64,000 nt of DNA from Actinernus sp. WN-2022 (lineage: Eukaryota > Cnidaria > Anthozoa > Actiniaria > Actinernidae): assembly GCA_030867875.1 (NCBI GenBank), contig JAOWCC010000577.1, forward strand, positions 156,728,344 through 156,792,343, given 5' to 3'. This document shows positions 10,322-21,499 of the stretch, one piece after another (position 1 is the first letter of the stretch; each line of letters begins with the position of its first letter). A program made the position numbers and the translations under genes. The notes beneath the pieces are model-generated. The model was not told the origin of the DNA. It did not search any database and worked only from the letters and a program-made list of their open reading frames with translations.

Positions 10322-11139
10322 TTAAGCTCTGCACTTTGCCAAACAATGGAACAAAATGCGCAACTGTTGCTGGAAGTCTCGCTTCATAAAAGTGTACAGA
10401 AATGGATTCACTAATGATGATAGTACAATCGTGAAGTTGGATACTATTCCCAGATAAATTGGTACGAGGTTATAGTGATCTGAAACATCTGCGAGAGTCG
10501 TGAAAATAACGGGCGCCCAGCTAAGTATGAATATAATGACGGCCGTGAAGAAAATCTTCGCCGTTCGTGATTCTTTGCGACTCCTCCTCGCTTCATCTAA
10601 TTGTGTTCTGAAGGTATTGGCGTTCAACATTAGTTTACCTTTTCTGCGAAGTCGAACAAAGATCAATGAGTACGCGAGGACGATGAAGATCGTGGGGAAA
10701 ACGAGGAACATCGCAACCGCACAGGACAAGTAGACTTTGTGGACTAACAAACTGGTATCCACGTTCCATAGGTCATAACTACAGAAACGACCCACACAGC
10801 ACAGACAAGGCGAAATAATACTTTCTCTATCTTTGCCTTGTACTGAAAGGGCTTGAAAACTGCGATGTAACGTTCATATGCTAAAGCACTGAGATTACAG
10901 GTGCTTGAATTAAAGACCAACATAGCTATGAAACCGTTTGCCAAGGACATTGGAATTAATACATTTGTCGGTATCAAAACTCCACCAGTTAACATGTCCG
11001 AGATGGCCAAAGATACGACTAAGCCATTGGTGTAGGTACGTAGTGTTTTTCTTGTCACTACGAGTACACAGCCTGCAAAATTTGCAACACCGACGCAAAA
11101 CGAGACAACTAGAAGGGCGATGTTAAAGGTGGCCACCAT
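10322..11139 (-). pseudogene. Class A GPCR pseudogene, paralogue of the gene at 29030
   Basis: It starts MVATFNIALLVVSFCVGVAN at 11139 and follows the intact copy at 29030 closely, with about 100 bases of similar sequence upstream as well. The N-terminal frame (11139-10744) holds TM1-TM4 with the ERY motif; the C-terminal frame (about 10780-10322) holds TM5-TM7 with SWAP and NPFLYTF. Compared with the intact copy, 13 bases are missing at the TM4/extracellular loop 2 junction (near plus-strand 10769-10772), which shifts the frame. A further small indel near 10340 alters the tail and brings an early stop. High remaining similarity implies recent loss, but an assembly or sequencing error at the deletion is not excluded. 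Confidence 0.85.
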
Positions 11140-11374
11140 CTTTGTTAGCTATTTCACTAAGAACAATGTCTTCTCAGGAGCGTTATTGATTCTTGGTATG
11201 CCCAGACATGCCATTTAGGAAGAACACATAACAGAAAGTGTAATTTATGTTAGTTGAGGTACGAAATTCACAGAAATGAATATTTTGCTGGCACGGAACA
11301 GAAGCCTGGGGAGAGTAGTGCTGAGAATTATGGGTAATGTACACAACAAATTCCTGGGTGTTGAGCCAACACCA

Positions 11375-11700
11375 AAAACGGTGTAAATTCTTGCAGCTGT
11401 GGGGACACCACGAGAAGTGTAAATTAACACGACCAGAAGTGTTGTCTCGACACTTTTTTGGTGTAAATCTCTTGCAGCTGTGTGGACACTGCACTGGTGT
11501 AAATTTACACTCCGAGTGTAAACATACACTTGTATAAGTGTTGCCTCAACACTTCTTTGGTGTAAATCGCTTGCAGCTGTGGGGACACTGCACTGGTGTA
11601 AATTTACACTCCGAGTGTAAAAATACACCGGTAAAAGTGTTCAGACTACACAAGATAATGTGTAAACATTTCTTTGGTGGAAATTGCTTATATCTGTGAA
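11375..11700. repeat. GTGTAAATTTACAC subterminal array, left
   Basis: Repeated segments combine CTTGCAGCTGTGGGGACAC, ACTGGTGTAAATTTACACTC and AAGTGTTGYCTCAACACTT, with a period near 100 bases and about three degenerate copies. Many sub-motifs are palindromic. The open frames on both strands here are translations of the repeat. Confidence 0.75.
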
Positions 11701-13165
11701 GACTGATTTGCTTTTGGGGTGTAACCTGTTCACTAGTTGATATTGAATAGCAACTGTTTGTATATTACCTAATACATTGTGAAGACCAAAATATTGCAAT
11801 GTGAGTCTGAGAGAAGCAGTTTAATAATGGTTGTTTTAACCTTTGGTAGAAATACACATTTCCCATTATTGTTTGTTTTGACCAATATCTACATGTATAG
11901 GTTGTTGCAACCAATAAGAAAGTTATTTGATACGACCGATGTACTTTGATAAATAATTGTCAGGGCGACAAGTGGTTTTGAGCTGTTATTTTAACCAATT
12001 TATGAATGGGTGAATCAACCATTATTTTAGGTTGATATCTAGTCAATAATATTCTTACACGTCCTCATGCTGTTACTACCTTCAACCTGTGAAACAAGAA
12101 GCAACTAGTAATATGCAACAATCTACACATCACTCTAAATAAACATTAGTATATTTTGGTTTGCAAGGTACATGTACTTATCTATACAAAGCAGTAAATA
12201 CCACAAGAGTGGATACTGTTCATGCACGTGTTATATGCTGGCAATAAGCCTGGTTTTCATTACATCACCACAACCAACATAAGCTAACACAGTAATGCAC
12301 TGATCATTAGCAGCCCTTGTTGATAGTTTCTTGAACAAGCAAATTAATTTGAATGTACATGTCTAGAACAAGTACTGCTAATGACAACTACATCACTGTA
12401 TTGGCATACATGTATGTTGCTTGTATTTATATTTTCTACTCCATTGGTGTCGCACACTCCCTTGTTCCCCAATAAGATATTCTAAGACCATATAAATGTT
12501 CTTACTATGCCCAGTCTGCCCCTTTGGGTACACAGCATTAAAAGCATAAAAGCTTGCAATCAGAGTAATCACTGCAGTTCTTTGAATCTGGAAACAACTA
12601 CACTGTATTCCCATAGCAAGCAGGTACATTGTATCTCCAGAATATCCAGTCAACGTAAGTTTTGGTGAGGTACTTTCTTCTTGGCATCTTTGTCACCATC
12701 ATTCTAAACAAAACAAAATACAAAAATAATTTAATAATTGAGTACATGCGTTTGTAGTCATTGCATTCAGCGGTAATTTTCGAATAGGAAACTGGAGTAT
12801 TGCATTTGTCTGTAGATTAAAGTGAAATAGAATTTCTTTTTGCTTGTGCTTTCCCAAAGAAATGTTTGGATCATGAATCCTAAGAATCCAGTTTTTGAAT
12901 AATCTGTCAAATCCATTGTGATCCCTGGTACTGACTAGTAATGTTACTAAATGGATTACGTACTGTAAAAGACTAAAGTAAGAAAGTATATGGCTAGAAA
13001 AAGTTAAATTACAAAAACACTGTTGAGTTTACAGAATGTTATTCAGGGAAAACTGCAACTCATAAAGTTGTCATTTTTGCAGTGTAAACTCATTTTCATA
13101 TCCAGAGATAATCAGGTTTTTTGCATTACACTGTATGTCATTTTGTTTGCAAAGCTTAGCATATT
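11701..13165. other. No confident gene; one weak terminal-exon candidate
   Basis: Mostly featureless AT-rich sequence. At 12650-12703 on the minus strand an acceptor TTTTGTTTAG is followed by NDGDKDAKKKVPHQNLR and a stop. It could be the last exon of a gene starting at 16580, but the phases do not join directly, so at least one unseen exon would be needed. Confidence 0.35.
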
Positions 13166-14614
13166 CTCACAGCTTAAAGATCTTGCATATTGCAGTCACT
13201 CTTACTGTTCCAACACATGCTCTCACAGCTTAAAGATCTTGTGTTTTACAGTCACTCTTACTGTTCCAAAACACATGCTCTCACAGCGTAAAGATCTTGC
13301 ATATTGCAGTCACTCTCACTGTTCCAAAACACATGCTCTCACAGCTTAAAGATCTTGCATATTGCAGTCACTCTTACTGTTCCAACACATGCTCTCACAG
13401 CTTAAAGATCTTGCATTTTACAGTCACTCTTACTGTTCCAAAACACATGCTCTCACAGCTTAAAGATCTTGCATATTGCAGTCACTCTGACTGTTCCAAA
13501 ACACATGCTCTCACAGCTTAAATATCTTGCATATTGCAGTCACTCTTACTGTTCCAACACATGCTCTCACAGCTTAAAGATCTTGTGTTTTACAGTCACT
13601 CTTACTGTTCCAAAACACATGCTCTCACAGCTTAAAGATCTTGCATATTGCAGTCACTCTTAATGTTCCAACACATGCTCTCACAGCTTAAAGATCTTGT
13701 GTTTTACAGTCACTCTTACTGTTCCAACACATGCTCTCACAGCTTAAAGATCTTGCATATTGCAGTCACTCTTACTGTTCCAACACATGCTCTCACAGCT
13801 TAAAGATCTTGTGTTTTACAGTCACTCTTACTGTTCCAACACATGCTCTCACAGCTTAAATATCTTGCATATTGCAGTCACTCTTACTGTTCCAACACAT
13901 GCTCTCACAGCTTAAAGATCTTGTGTTTTACAGTCACTCTTACTGTTCCAAAACACATGCTCTCACAGCTTAAAGATCTTGCATATTGCAGTCACTCTTA
14001 CTGTTCCAACACATGCTCTCACAGCTTAAAGATCTTGTGTTTTACAGTCACTCTTACTGTTCCAACACATGCTCTCACAGCTTAAAGATCTTGCATTTTA
14101 CAGTCACTCTTACTGTTCCAAAACACATGCTCTCACAGCTTAAAGATCTTGCATATTGCAGTCACTCTCACTGTTCCAAAACACATGCTCTCACAGCTTA
14201 AAGATCTTGCATATTGCAGTCACTCTTACTGTTCCAACACATGCTCTCACAGCTTAAAGATCTTGCATTTTACAGTCACTCTTACTGTTCCAAAACACAT
14301 GCTCTCACAGCTTAAAGATCTTGCATATTGCAGTCACTCTTACTGTTCCAAAACACATGCTCTCACAGCTTAAATATCTTGCATATTGCAGTCACTCTTA
14401 CTGTTCCAAAACACATGCTCTCACAGCTTAAAGATCTTGCATGTTGCAGTCACTCTTACTGTTCCAAAACACATGCTCTCACAGCTTAAATATCTTGCAT
14501 ATTGCAGTCACTCTTACTGTTCCAACACATGCTCTCACAGCTTAAAGATCTTGCATTTTACAGTAACTCTTACTGTTCCAAAACACATGCTCTCACAGCT
14601 TAAAGATCTTACAT
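13166..14614. repeat. Minisatellite, 56-58 bp unit, about 25 copies
   Basis: The unit is CACAGCTTAAAGATCTTG, then CATATTGCAG or TGTTTTACAG or CATTTTACAG, then TCACTCTTACTGTTCC and an ACACATGCTCT end. The 2-bp length difference is CCAACAC against CCAAAACAC. Unit types alternate in runs, suggesting a dimeric higher-order unit. Open frames here are repeat translations and carry no gene. Confidence 0.95.
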
Positions 14615-14858
14615 AAAACCATCAATTTTACTGTTACAAACACATGGTCTGCCATCTTGGATTTTTAAGGGGAGGGACCTGGAGCAAGTGTTTTCTCAAA
14701 TGTCCAATCAGGTGTGAGCTACTGAACTGTAGAACATGAACTCTATGAGAACAATACTTTAATAATTAGAAAATTAGAGGGCTTCCAATGGCTTTACCAA
14801 CATACATGCAGGAACTATTTGAAGAATTAGAGGGGAATATGACAAGGAAACAGATAGC

Positions 14859-14920
14859 CTGATTTTCAGATGGTACAAGGTCGTCCGCTCACTTCCTCCC
14901 CCTCCCCGTCTGATGGACTT
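14859..14920. repeat. Partial copy of the 37101 palindrome family
   Basis: AGCCTGATTTTCAGATGGTA, then CAAGGTCGTCCGCTCACTTCCTCC in two adjoining stretches, matches one arm of the palindromic element at 37101-37198. The second arm is degraded. Confidence 0.7.
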
Positions 14921-14984
14921 AATAGACTTTCATGTTCCTGACGTCATAATGTCAACCAATCAGAGCGAACTTTACCCTTTTGGC

Positions 14985-15180
14985 AAAGTCTGGAATTTAA
15001 GGAATGTGCTCGCATCGTTGGGGAAGAACTGAGCAGTGTGTTGACCGAAATTGTAAAGTTTGCAGGATTTCAAAGCTATATCCAGAGCAGAAGAAAGCAT
15101 TGGAATCATTCATTCATCGGAACAATGTGTTTGTGATCTACACATGTATGTACGGGCTTTGGTAAATCACTAATCTTCCT
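14985..15180 (+). pseudogene. RecQ-like helicase N-terminal remnant
   Basis: One frame reads LYPEQKKALESFIHRNNVFV, then a broken Walker A region; the next frame supplies GFGKSLIF. The order (EQ..AL..F..G/RNNVFV, then [PTG]xGKS) is the Q-motif to motif I layout of RecQ-like DNA helicases that occur in many copies in cnidarian genomes. Only about 50 residues remain, with a frameshift inside the nucleotide-binding loop, so it cannot be functional. Confidence 0.55.
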
Positions 15181-15690
15181 CCGCTTATAAATGTCATGCA
15201 TTTAATAGATCTCAAACATTCTCCTAGGTTTTTGGCTTTTAGAAGACCAAATCTTTCATGAAATATTATGATTTTTCTGCAGGAGTGAACACACATACTG
15301 ATTATGTTATGGAAAAAGTTTCATGGCACTTGGGTGAATAATGTTTTCAGAATTATGAACACACTTCTGTAAGTTCACGTATGGCAATGGCATCTAAACT
15401 TTGCACAAAAAGTCCGGTTAAAACTATCTCTGATACTAAAAAACCTACACTAGGACAACTTTAGGGTCTTGTGTAACTAATCGGCATACATATCAAGCTT
15501 CAAAACGTTTTTAAAATAAAAGTAAAAGCGTAAAACTTCTAAGTTATGAGTATTATTATGTAGTATGTTCCCATCATAGCATTTTAGATCATGGTCAGGT
15601 TATGGAAACAATTAGGGCAAAATATATCATACAAACACTACATGTAACTATAACTACAATGTAGTACACTGTATAAATTATTTTTCCATT

Positions 15691-16053
15691 AGGCCAGATA
15701 AAAAAAATTGCTTGTTTAGCGTCCCCGCCCGACCTGAGAAATGTCCCCGACCTCTAATTTATTTTATTTTTCATAAAAAACTTTAGAAAGTGTAAATGCG
15801 CCCGCGAACACCAATTCTTGTACCCAGACCCCTACATGTACCACTTAAAATATGCGCCGGCGCATTATATATTTTAACATCGACGCCATTTTGTTTCTAC
15901 AACACGAGGTCATGAACACGAGGTGAGTGAATAATGTCTAGTCAAGACAAAATAAGCTTTACATAGAAAAAAATAAAATAAAAAACCTCCCTCCCTACCT
16001 GGAAAAATTGAAACGGGTGGACGCTAAACAAGTATTTTTTTTTATCTGGCCTT
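15691..16053. mobile_element. MITE with AGGCCAGATAAAAAAAAT ends
   Basis: AGGCCAGATAAAAAAAATTG and its inverted partner ending in TTTTTATCTGGCCT, continued by TTGTTTAGCGTCC / GGACGCTAAACAA, bound 363 bases. The interior is GC-richer with no ORF. I did not find a clear target-site duplication. Confidence 0.8.
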
Positions 16054-16519
16054 ATGTTTGTCCTGATTACCCTGGTCTATTCAAACTGAACTCTGTGGTA
16101 CGTACAAATATTGTAACCGTTAGCCTATATCTTTTCCTTTTTTGTAGGATTTATATTTCTTGATCACAAGGGCATTTTCGAATAAATTTTCAATAATTCT
16201 AGTTCTGAACATGCGCCGTGCGGTATTTGCGTTTGAAAGCGTGCTTTGCGTTTGCCAATGTAAAAGCGTTCGCTAAAAATTCTGATCTACAACAGCTGTA
16301 GATCGATTTCTTCACAAGAAGAGTCGCCCTATAGAAACTGGATAAGTTCATGGATGGATTTGTTGAGTTTTCCGAATAAATATACGGCCAAATATACCAC
16401 TGATTCTCAATTTCTGAATGATCTACAAAATGTGTGTTGGACGAAGTGTGATAACCCAAATGGAGGGAAATTCACTTTTCCCTCGTAACAAACTACACAA
16501 ACTGAACGATTACTCTTAC

Positions 16520-16580
16520 CTTCGTAGTCTCCTGATCTTCCAGGAGATTTGTAGACTCGTTCGCGTTTGGTTGAAGCCAT
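16520..16580 (-). CDS. Possible first coding exon, unidentified
   Basis: Minus strand: ATG at 16580, 20 codons (MASTKRERVYKSPGRSGDYE), then a strong donor GGTAAGAG. The sequence upstream of the ATG contains GCATTCTGGGA and TTGTGGGATATGAGCGCCAT, compatible with a TATA-less promoter. The peptide is basic and I do not recognise it. Downstream exons were not found with confidence; the one weak candidate at 12650-12703 is out of phase for direct joining. Confidence 0.3.
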
Positions 16581-16796
16581 AATTATACAGATATTATGAA
16601 GACAGTGCCGTTGTCGTGCTCGTTGAAATGAAAATGGCGCTCATATCCCACAATTCAATGCCATCCCGCAATTCGATCCCAGAATGCAATCGTTTCCTTC
16701 TTCTTGTCCCGACGGATGAACACGGAATTTAATTTCCCTTGTGTGGGCAGGATCCAGCTAATCCCGGCATATACTCCATCTCATATCATAACCATA

Positions 16797-16915
16797 TCAA
16801 TGAATGGGTCCCTCCTTTGCTGTGATGAAGGGCTAGCGCTCGAAATGTCAGCTGCTAACTCGCGGTTAACATACCGGGCTAAATCAACTTTTAGTTGATT
16901 ATACCAGTGTAGTAT
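16797..16915 (+). repeat. Dispersed repeat end with GATGAAGGGCTAGCGCTCGAAA motif, plus
   Basis: GATGAAGGGCTAGCGCTCG, then AAATGTCAGC, and about 40 bases later a small palindrome ATCAACTTTTAGTTGAT. A second copy lies on the minus strand at 26467-26600. The conserved order marks it as the end of an interspersed retroelement, possibly Penelope-like; this family call is from memory and uncertain. Confidence 0.5.
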
Positions 16916-17126
16916 TCTTCCCCGCCGACGCAGATCACCACTTGGATAAAGGCAAATTGAACTTCCTTTTACAAAAAAAAGACTAGTGCATGATTTATAT
17001 TCTGATAAGAAAACACTTTAGCCCGTCAGAGCACGCATTTTATTGCGACTACATTTTCTCTGAATTTATTCAACAAAGTGTTTATGTTTACACGAGCTAC
17101 TGTTACCGTAAAACTAATATTCTCAG

Positions 17127-17805
17127 GTTCACACCAAAAGGGTGTATGAATTACACTCTGCAAGTGTAATAACACGCTTATGGTCTTACGCCAATTTAGT
17201 GTAAATTTATTTTACACAAAAAGGTGTAAATGTATAAACTCATATATGTAACTTACACCAATTCGGTGTTACTTATATTTTACACCAAAAAAGTGTAAAT
17301 TTAACACATCACGAGGTGTAATCTTACACCAATTCGGTGTTACTTATATTCTACACCAAAAAAAGTGTAAATTTAATACATCATAGGTGTAATCTTACAC
17401 CAATTAGTGTAAATTATATTTTACACCAAAAAAGTGTAAATTTAACACATCATAGGTGTAATCTTACACTAATTCGGTGTTACTTATATTTTACACCAAA
17501 AAAGTGTAAATTTAACACATCATGAGGTGTAATCTTACACCAATTCGGTGTTACTTATATTCTACACCCAAAAAGTGTAAATTTAACACATCATGAGGTG
17601 TAATCTTACACCAATTCGGTGTTACTTATATTCTACACCAAAAAGTGTAAATTTAACCCATCATAGGTGTAATCTTACACCAATTTAGTGTAAATCATAT
17701 TTTACACCAAAAAAGTGTAAATTTAACACATCATAGGTGTAATCTTACACTAATTCGGTGTAAATTATAATTTACACCAAAAAAGTGTAAATTTAACACT
17801 TTAAA
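17127..17805. repeat. GTGTAAATTTAACAC array, right, about 72-bp period
   Basis: About eight units, each with TTTACACCAAAAAAGTGTAA, then TTTAACACATCATAGGTGTAA, then CTTACACCAATTCGGTGTTA. The units are rich in inverted TTACACC / GGTGTAA pairs and so could fold repeatedly. The array ends directly at the right inverted terminus near 17807. Confidence 0.9.
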
Positions 17806-18442
17806 AGTGTTGGCTCAACACCCAGGAATTTAGTGTGTAGTGTGCCATAAGTAGGTGACTGTTAAGAGTTTGAATCCAGTCTAGGTCAGCCTTGCTACCT
17901 TGCTTCATTTTGGAAGAAACCGAAGTTAAAAAGAACACCGAACGAAACAACGAAGACCTCATTTCTCAGATGTGATTACTCTTATAAAGAACTATGGCAG
18001 CCCTTAAAAGGTCTAATGACTCACAAAGTGCAGCAGAACAGATTAGAGAAATTAAGCAGATAAAAACTTCAGGTGGAACGCCCTCATTCTAAAAAAAAAA
18101 AAAAAGCAACGAGGAACAGTACAAATCCGTACTAGAAGCGGTCAAAGATGAGGAGGAGGAGAAAACTATCTACAGAGCTGAAGCGAGAGTTGTGAAATTG
18201 ACTAAGCTTTTCACATCCTCCAGAGCCTAACATCAATGAGTGAGGGAAACTCCAAGCCATAATCTGGCTCCCAGATTACCACTTTATACCACACAGACGA
18301 CACAATCGGAAAACCCACAGAAACGCTTGCTACACAGGCTATCTGGACGCTGGTTGGCGAATTGTCCTGACTTCCTTGCCGCTCGTCAAATGCTCCATAA
18401 ACGACTAGGCGAAAGTGTCGACACTTACGAAAAAGGTGTAGT

Positions 18443-19018
18443 ATGTTCCGGTTAACTGGAATTTTTGATTTTGTCATTGTGAGTTCCTTAGAGGTTGATT
18501 GTGGTATTAGTATACGTAACGTACCAGAGGTTGAATGCCAACAACTTGAAAACATTAATACTAAATTTAAAACTTCTCAGTGGCGCAACTCTGTTAGGGG
18601 AAGATTACGTAGAGCTTTTAAACAATGGGTGGCAATGGTGTGCCTCGGTTTAATTGTTTTATATGTTGTCTACCTTGGCTATAGCTACTTATTGCCGTTT
18701 TTGTACATTTCTGGTCCTTAAAAGGCACAAAATAATAAGTCTGCTCTTGATGAAGCCGTGTTTGTAGAAGAAGCGATTAATGAACTATTGTGTCTTGATT
18801 GTATTTCAGAAGTGTCAGACCAAGTCGAATATTGTTAACCATTATCTGTTTCTTTTCAGAAGTCCGTAAGTTAATTCTAGATCTTCCACATTCAAATAAG
18901 TGTATCTATATAAGAACAAGTTTAGATGCGAAGATTTGTCTGTCCTCAAAGGAATTTGTTAAGCCTGGAGCACTTCATGTGCAGTCTTTCGACTTGAATG
19001 CGGTTATTACGACGTAGT
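18443..19018 (+). pseudogene. DIRS reverse-transcriptase N-terminal region, broken
   Basis: Successive frames give NTKFKTSQWRNSVRGRLRRA, QWVAMVCLGLIVLYV, LPFLYISGP, then after a shift DEAVFVEEAINELLCLDCIS, then REVRKLILDLPHSNK-like sequence and EFVKPGA. The ...LPFL...P and DEAVF(V)EEAI blocks are typical of the linker between gag and RT in DIRS polyproteins. The YxDD region expected around 19200-19300 is not preserved. Confidence 0.7.
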
Positions 19019-19901
19019 AATTTTTGAAGAACAAACGACATATTGGTTGTTTTCGTGGATATTTACAGACGAATCGCGCGTTTTGCCTTTCGGTTTCAGT
19101 TCAATACCATATTTCGTTAAGGCCGAATTGCTCAAAACTGTTAATTAAAAAGTGGAGATCTGAAGGAAATCTACTGTAGTGTATATATACTATGGACTTG
19201 TAGCAGCATTCAGTTATATTCTAGCACGGCAAATTGTCAGTTTACAAGTGCATTCCGATCTGTTTAAGTTCGGTTCCTAGTAATGAAGTTAATTCTCATT
19301 GGAAATATATTTGGTGCCCTAATTAATTTAACGCGTCAGATGCTACCATTTCTGCTAAAGATAAAAGAATTCAAAGCTTGTCAAAAGATCTTACCGCAGT
19401 GTTCGATTCATTAAGTTCCACATTCCATGTTAAGAAAATTGGCATTATTTGCGGGAAAGTTATTTCAGTTGTAATTGCGTGCAATGGGGAATGTTTCTAG
19501 ACTTATGACAAGGAATATTCACGCTGTTATCACTCTGCAATTCCGCTACCAAATCAGCAGTTGTATGTTACTCGGCTTATTCTGTCTGTTATAGAACTTA
19601 GGTCGTTAATAAACTTAACGGTATCCCTTTATGGCCTGTTAAACATAGACTGACTGAGTCTATTCCAGTGACGCATCCGCTACAGCATGTGGAAGTACAT
19701 TAGACTTTGAAGGAAAGGTTTTTCCACCAAAATAGGTCAGAAATTGAAATGTCTCAAATTTCTACTTAATACAATACAATACAATACAATATATCTTTAT
19801 TGGCACTTTGAGACAAAAGTACATCAGTGTACATCCAATAAGCATAAGTGGAGGAAAAATAAATAAAATAAAGTAATAATAAAAAGTAAATATGTAATAG
19901 G

Positions 19902-20231
19902 CTAATTTGCAATTTCATCGTATAAATCTATAACTTGTTTTATATAGATGCTGCTTAGCTTTATAATATTCTGATCTTTCATTGAGATCACATAGTAAAA
20001 TAGCGAAGAAAGATCGAATGAAGAGAAGGAAGGATTTTGGTCGTATAATTTGTTCAAGAATAAGGTCCGAGCTTGTGCTATATTGTGATTTCCGCATTTG
20101 AGAAGATAGTGGAATTCATCGCCAACTTCATTCGAATCACAAACCGTACAAATCCTTTTATCTCTTGGTATGCGTAAATAACGACCACGTTCAATTGGAA
20201 AATGATGAGCCGATAATCTCAATTTAGTCAC
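19902..20231 (-). pseudogene. LINE C-terminal Cys/His-motif segment
   Basis: RLSAHHFPIERGRYLRIPRD, then KRICTVCDSNEVGDEFHYLL and KC. The spacing C-x2-C...H-x3-4-C resembles the zinc-binding C-terminal motif common in CR1/L2/RTE-like ORF2 proteins. It reads on from the RT after two frameshifts. It ends about 130 bases before the (TTGTA)n tail. Confidence 0.75.
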
Positions 20232-20576
20232 AGCTCTACGGGTTTCAAAATCATGTATTTTATTCAGACTGAACTCTCAAAAAAGTAATCACTTTTGACT
20301 TCTGCATGTAATTCCAATTTCGAGTTTTTATGACCATGGATTATTTCCTCTCTCTCTTCATTCCATCTATCTTTATATATTTGTTTTATTTTTCGGGTAA
20401 CCATCTTACATATTGATTTGAAATCAAAATTTGGTATAATAACAAGATTGTTATTTAATTTGAAATCACCTAATTTCAGTAAGTATGAAACAAGACTAAA
20501 CCAAGACCAACCTCCCTTCTTGTTCAAATTACAAGAAACTTTTAGGGCGCTCGTCAGGAAAGGGTTATCGTTATGT

Positions 20577-21449
20577 TCAAGTAGGTGAACAAAGTATTTG
20601 AGTACTACGTCGTAGATAAAGACATGCATGCCTGGGCAATACTCCGAGTTCAGACCTTACAGCTGAGTTAGTTGTCTTGCAATTGACTCCTAATAACATT
20701 TTATACATTTTCAGATTAAGCTTCTCGCAAATTAACTCAGAATAAAACAATTTCTCTTTAAATGAGATAAATGAACTATGACGCTTTGTATATGCTCCCC
20801 ATATTTCACAATTATACGTCAAAATGGACCGGATCAAAGCGTTATATAATTTCAGGAAGACTTTCAGAGAAGTTCCAAAACGTGGATGAAAAACTTTCAG
20901 CAGACTGAACAGAGCCCTTAATCCTTTATTGTATAAGTGTGACTGATTTGCATTAAAAGAACCGGAGGGAGTCAAAACAGTACCAAGATAGGTGTACGAA
21001 GAGGTCATGGATACATTAGTTCCACCAAAAGTACATGCAATAGCTGTTTTTCGTCCTGACTTGTTAAAAAGCATAGTCTTCGTTTTCTTTAAGTTCACTT
21101 GGAGTTTCCATTTTTGACTATACGTATGTAATTTATCCAAACAGGATTGTAGACCCTCTTCACTCTCTGATAACAATAGTAAATCATCTGCATACATAAG
21201 ACAGTTGATCCTTAAATTTTCCAAGACTACTGGCTCACATTTTTTAGAGAAAATATCAGGTATATCATTTATAAAAATATTAAATAAATTGGGACTTAAA
21301 TTACATCCTTGTTTCACCCCCACAAATGATTGGAAAAAATTAGTCAAACCATCATCAGTTTTGACACATGCTTTAATTTGTCTATACATATCAACAATGA
21401 TGGCGAGAAATTTCTTGCTAATTCCAATTTCGATTAATTTGTAGAACAA
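20577..21449 (-). pseudogene. LINE reverse transcriptase, main open segment
   Basis: The 290-residue open segment includes the fingers/palm motifs and catalytic YADD at about residues 91-94 of the segment. It ends by frameshift at 20623-20630, where a 4-base CATG duplication (CATGCATG) breaks PRHVFIY. A second shift near 20278 separates it from the last segment (19902-20231). Apart from these the frame is open, so the insertion is probably fairly young. Confidence 0.85.
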
Positions 21450-21499
21450 TCCATTTCTCCACTTAATAGAGCCGGTTGTATACAGTCTCCCTGTCTGTC

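Larger units (their letters stand above)
11342..17837. mobile_element. Putative 6.5-kb element bounded by matching inverted termini
   Basis: The left end (11341-11372) and the inverted right end (17807-17838) match at 30 of 32 bases, including CTGGGTGTTGAGCCAACAC. TA is present at both borders. Both ends lead inward into arrays of GTGTAAA / TTTACAC motifs. No transposase is seen inside. It could be one large non-autonomous element, or two separate partial copies of a small foldback family that face each other by chance. Confidence 0.45.
19772..21461 (-). mobile_element. 5'-truncated non-LTR retrotransposon (LINE), nested in the DIRS element
   Basis: Minus strand, starting inside the RT domain (WRNGLFYKLIEIG) with no endonuclease. 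RT motifs are GVKQGCNLSPNLFNIFIND and LMYADDLLLLS, followed by W.LQVNLKKTKTMLF and a thumb region, then a C-terminal Cys/His motif (ICTVC...EFHYLLKC). The 3' end is (TTGTA)n. The flanks carry CTTAATA at 19765-19771 and 21462-21468, a 7-8 bp target-site duplication. DIRS sequence resumes on both sides. I cannot assign the clade (CR1/L2/RTE-like). Confidence 0.9.

Noticed and set aside
13023..14616. Series of CSHSLKILCFTVTLTVPKHM-type peptides
   Set aside because: Frame fragments of the roughly 57-bp minisatellite.
18211..18555. 114-residue minus-strand ORF
   Set aside because: Antisense to the DIRS gag/RT region, which has clear plus-strand similarity.
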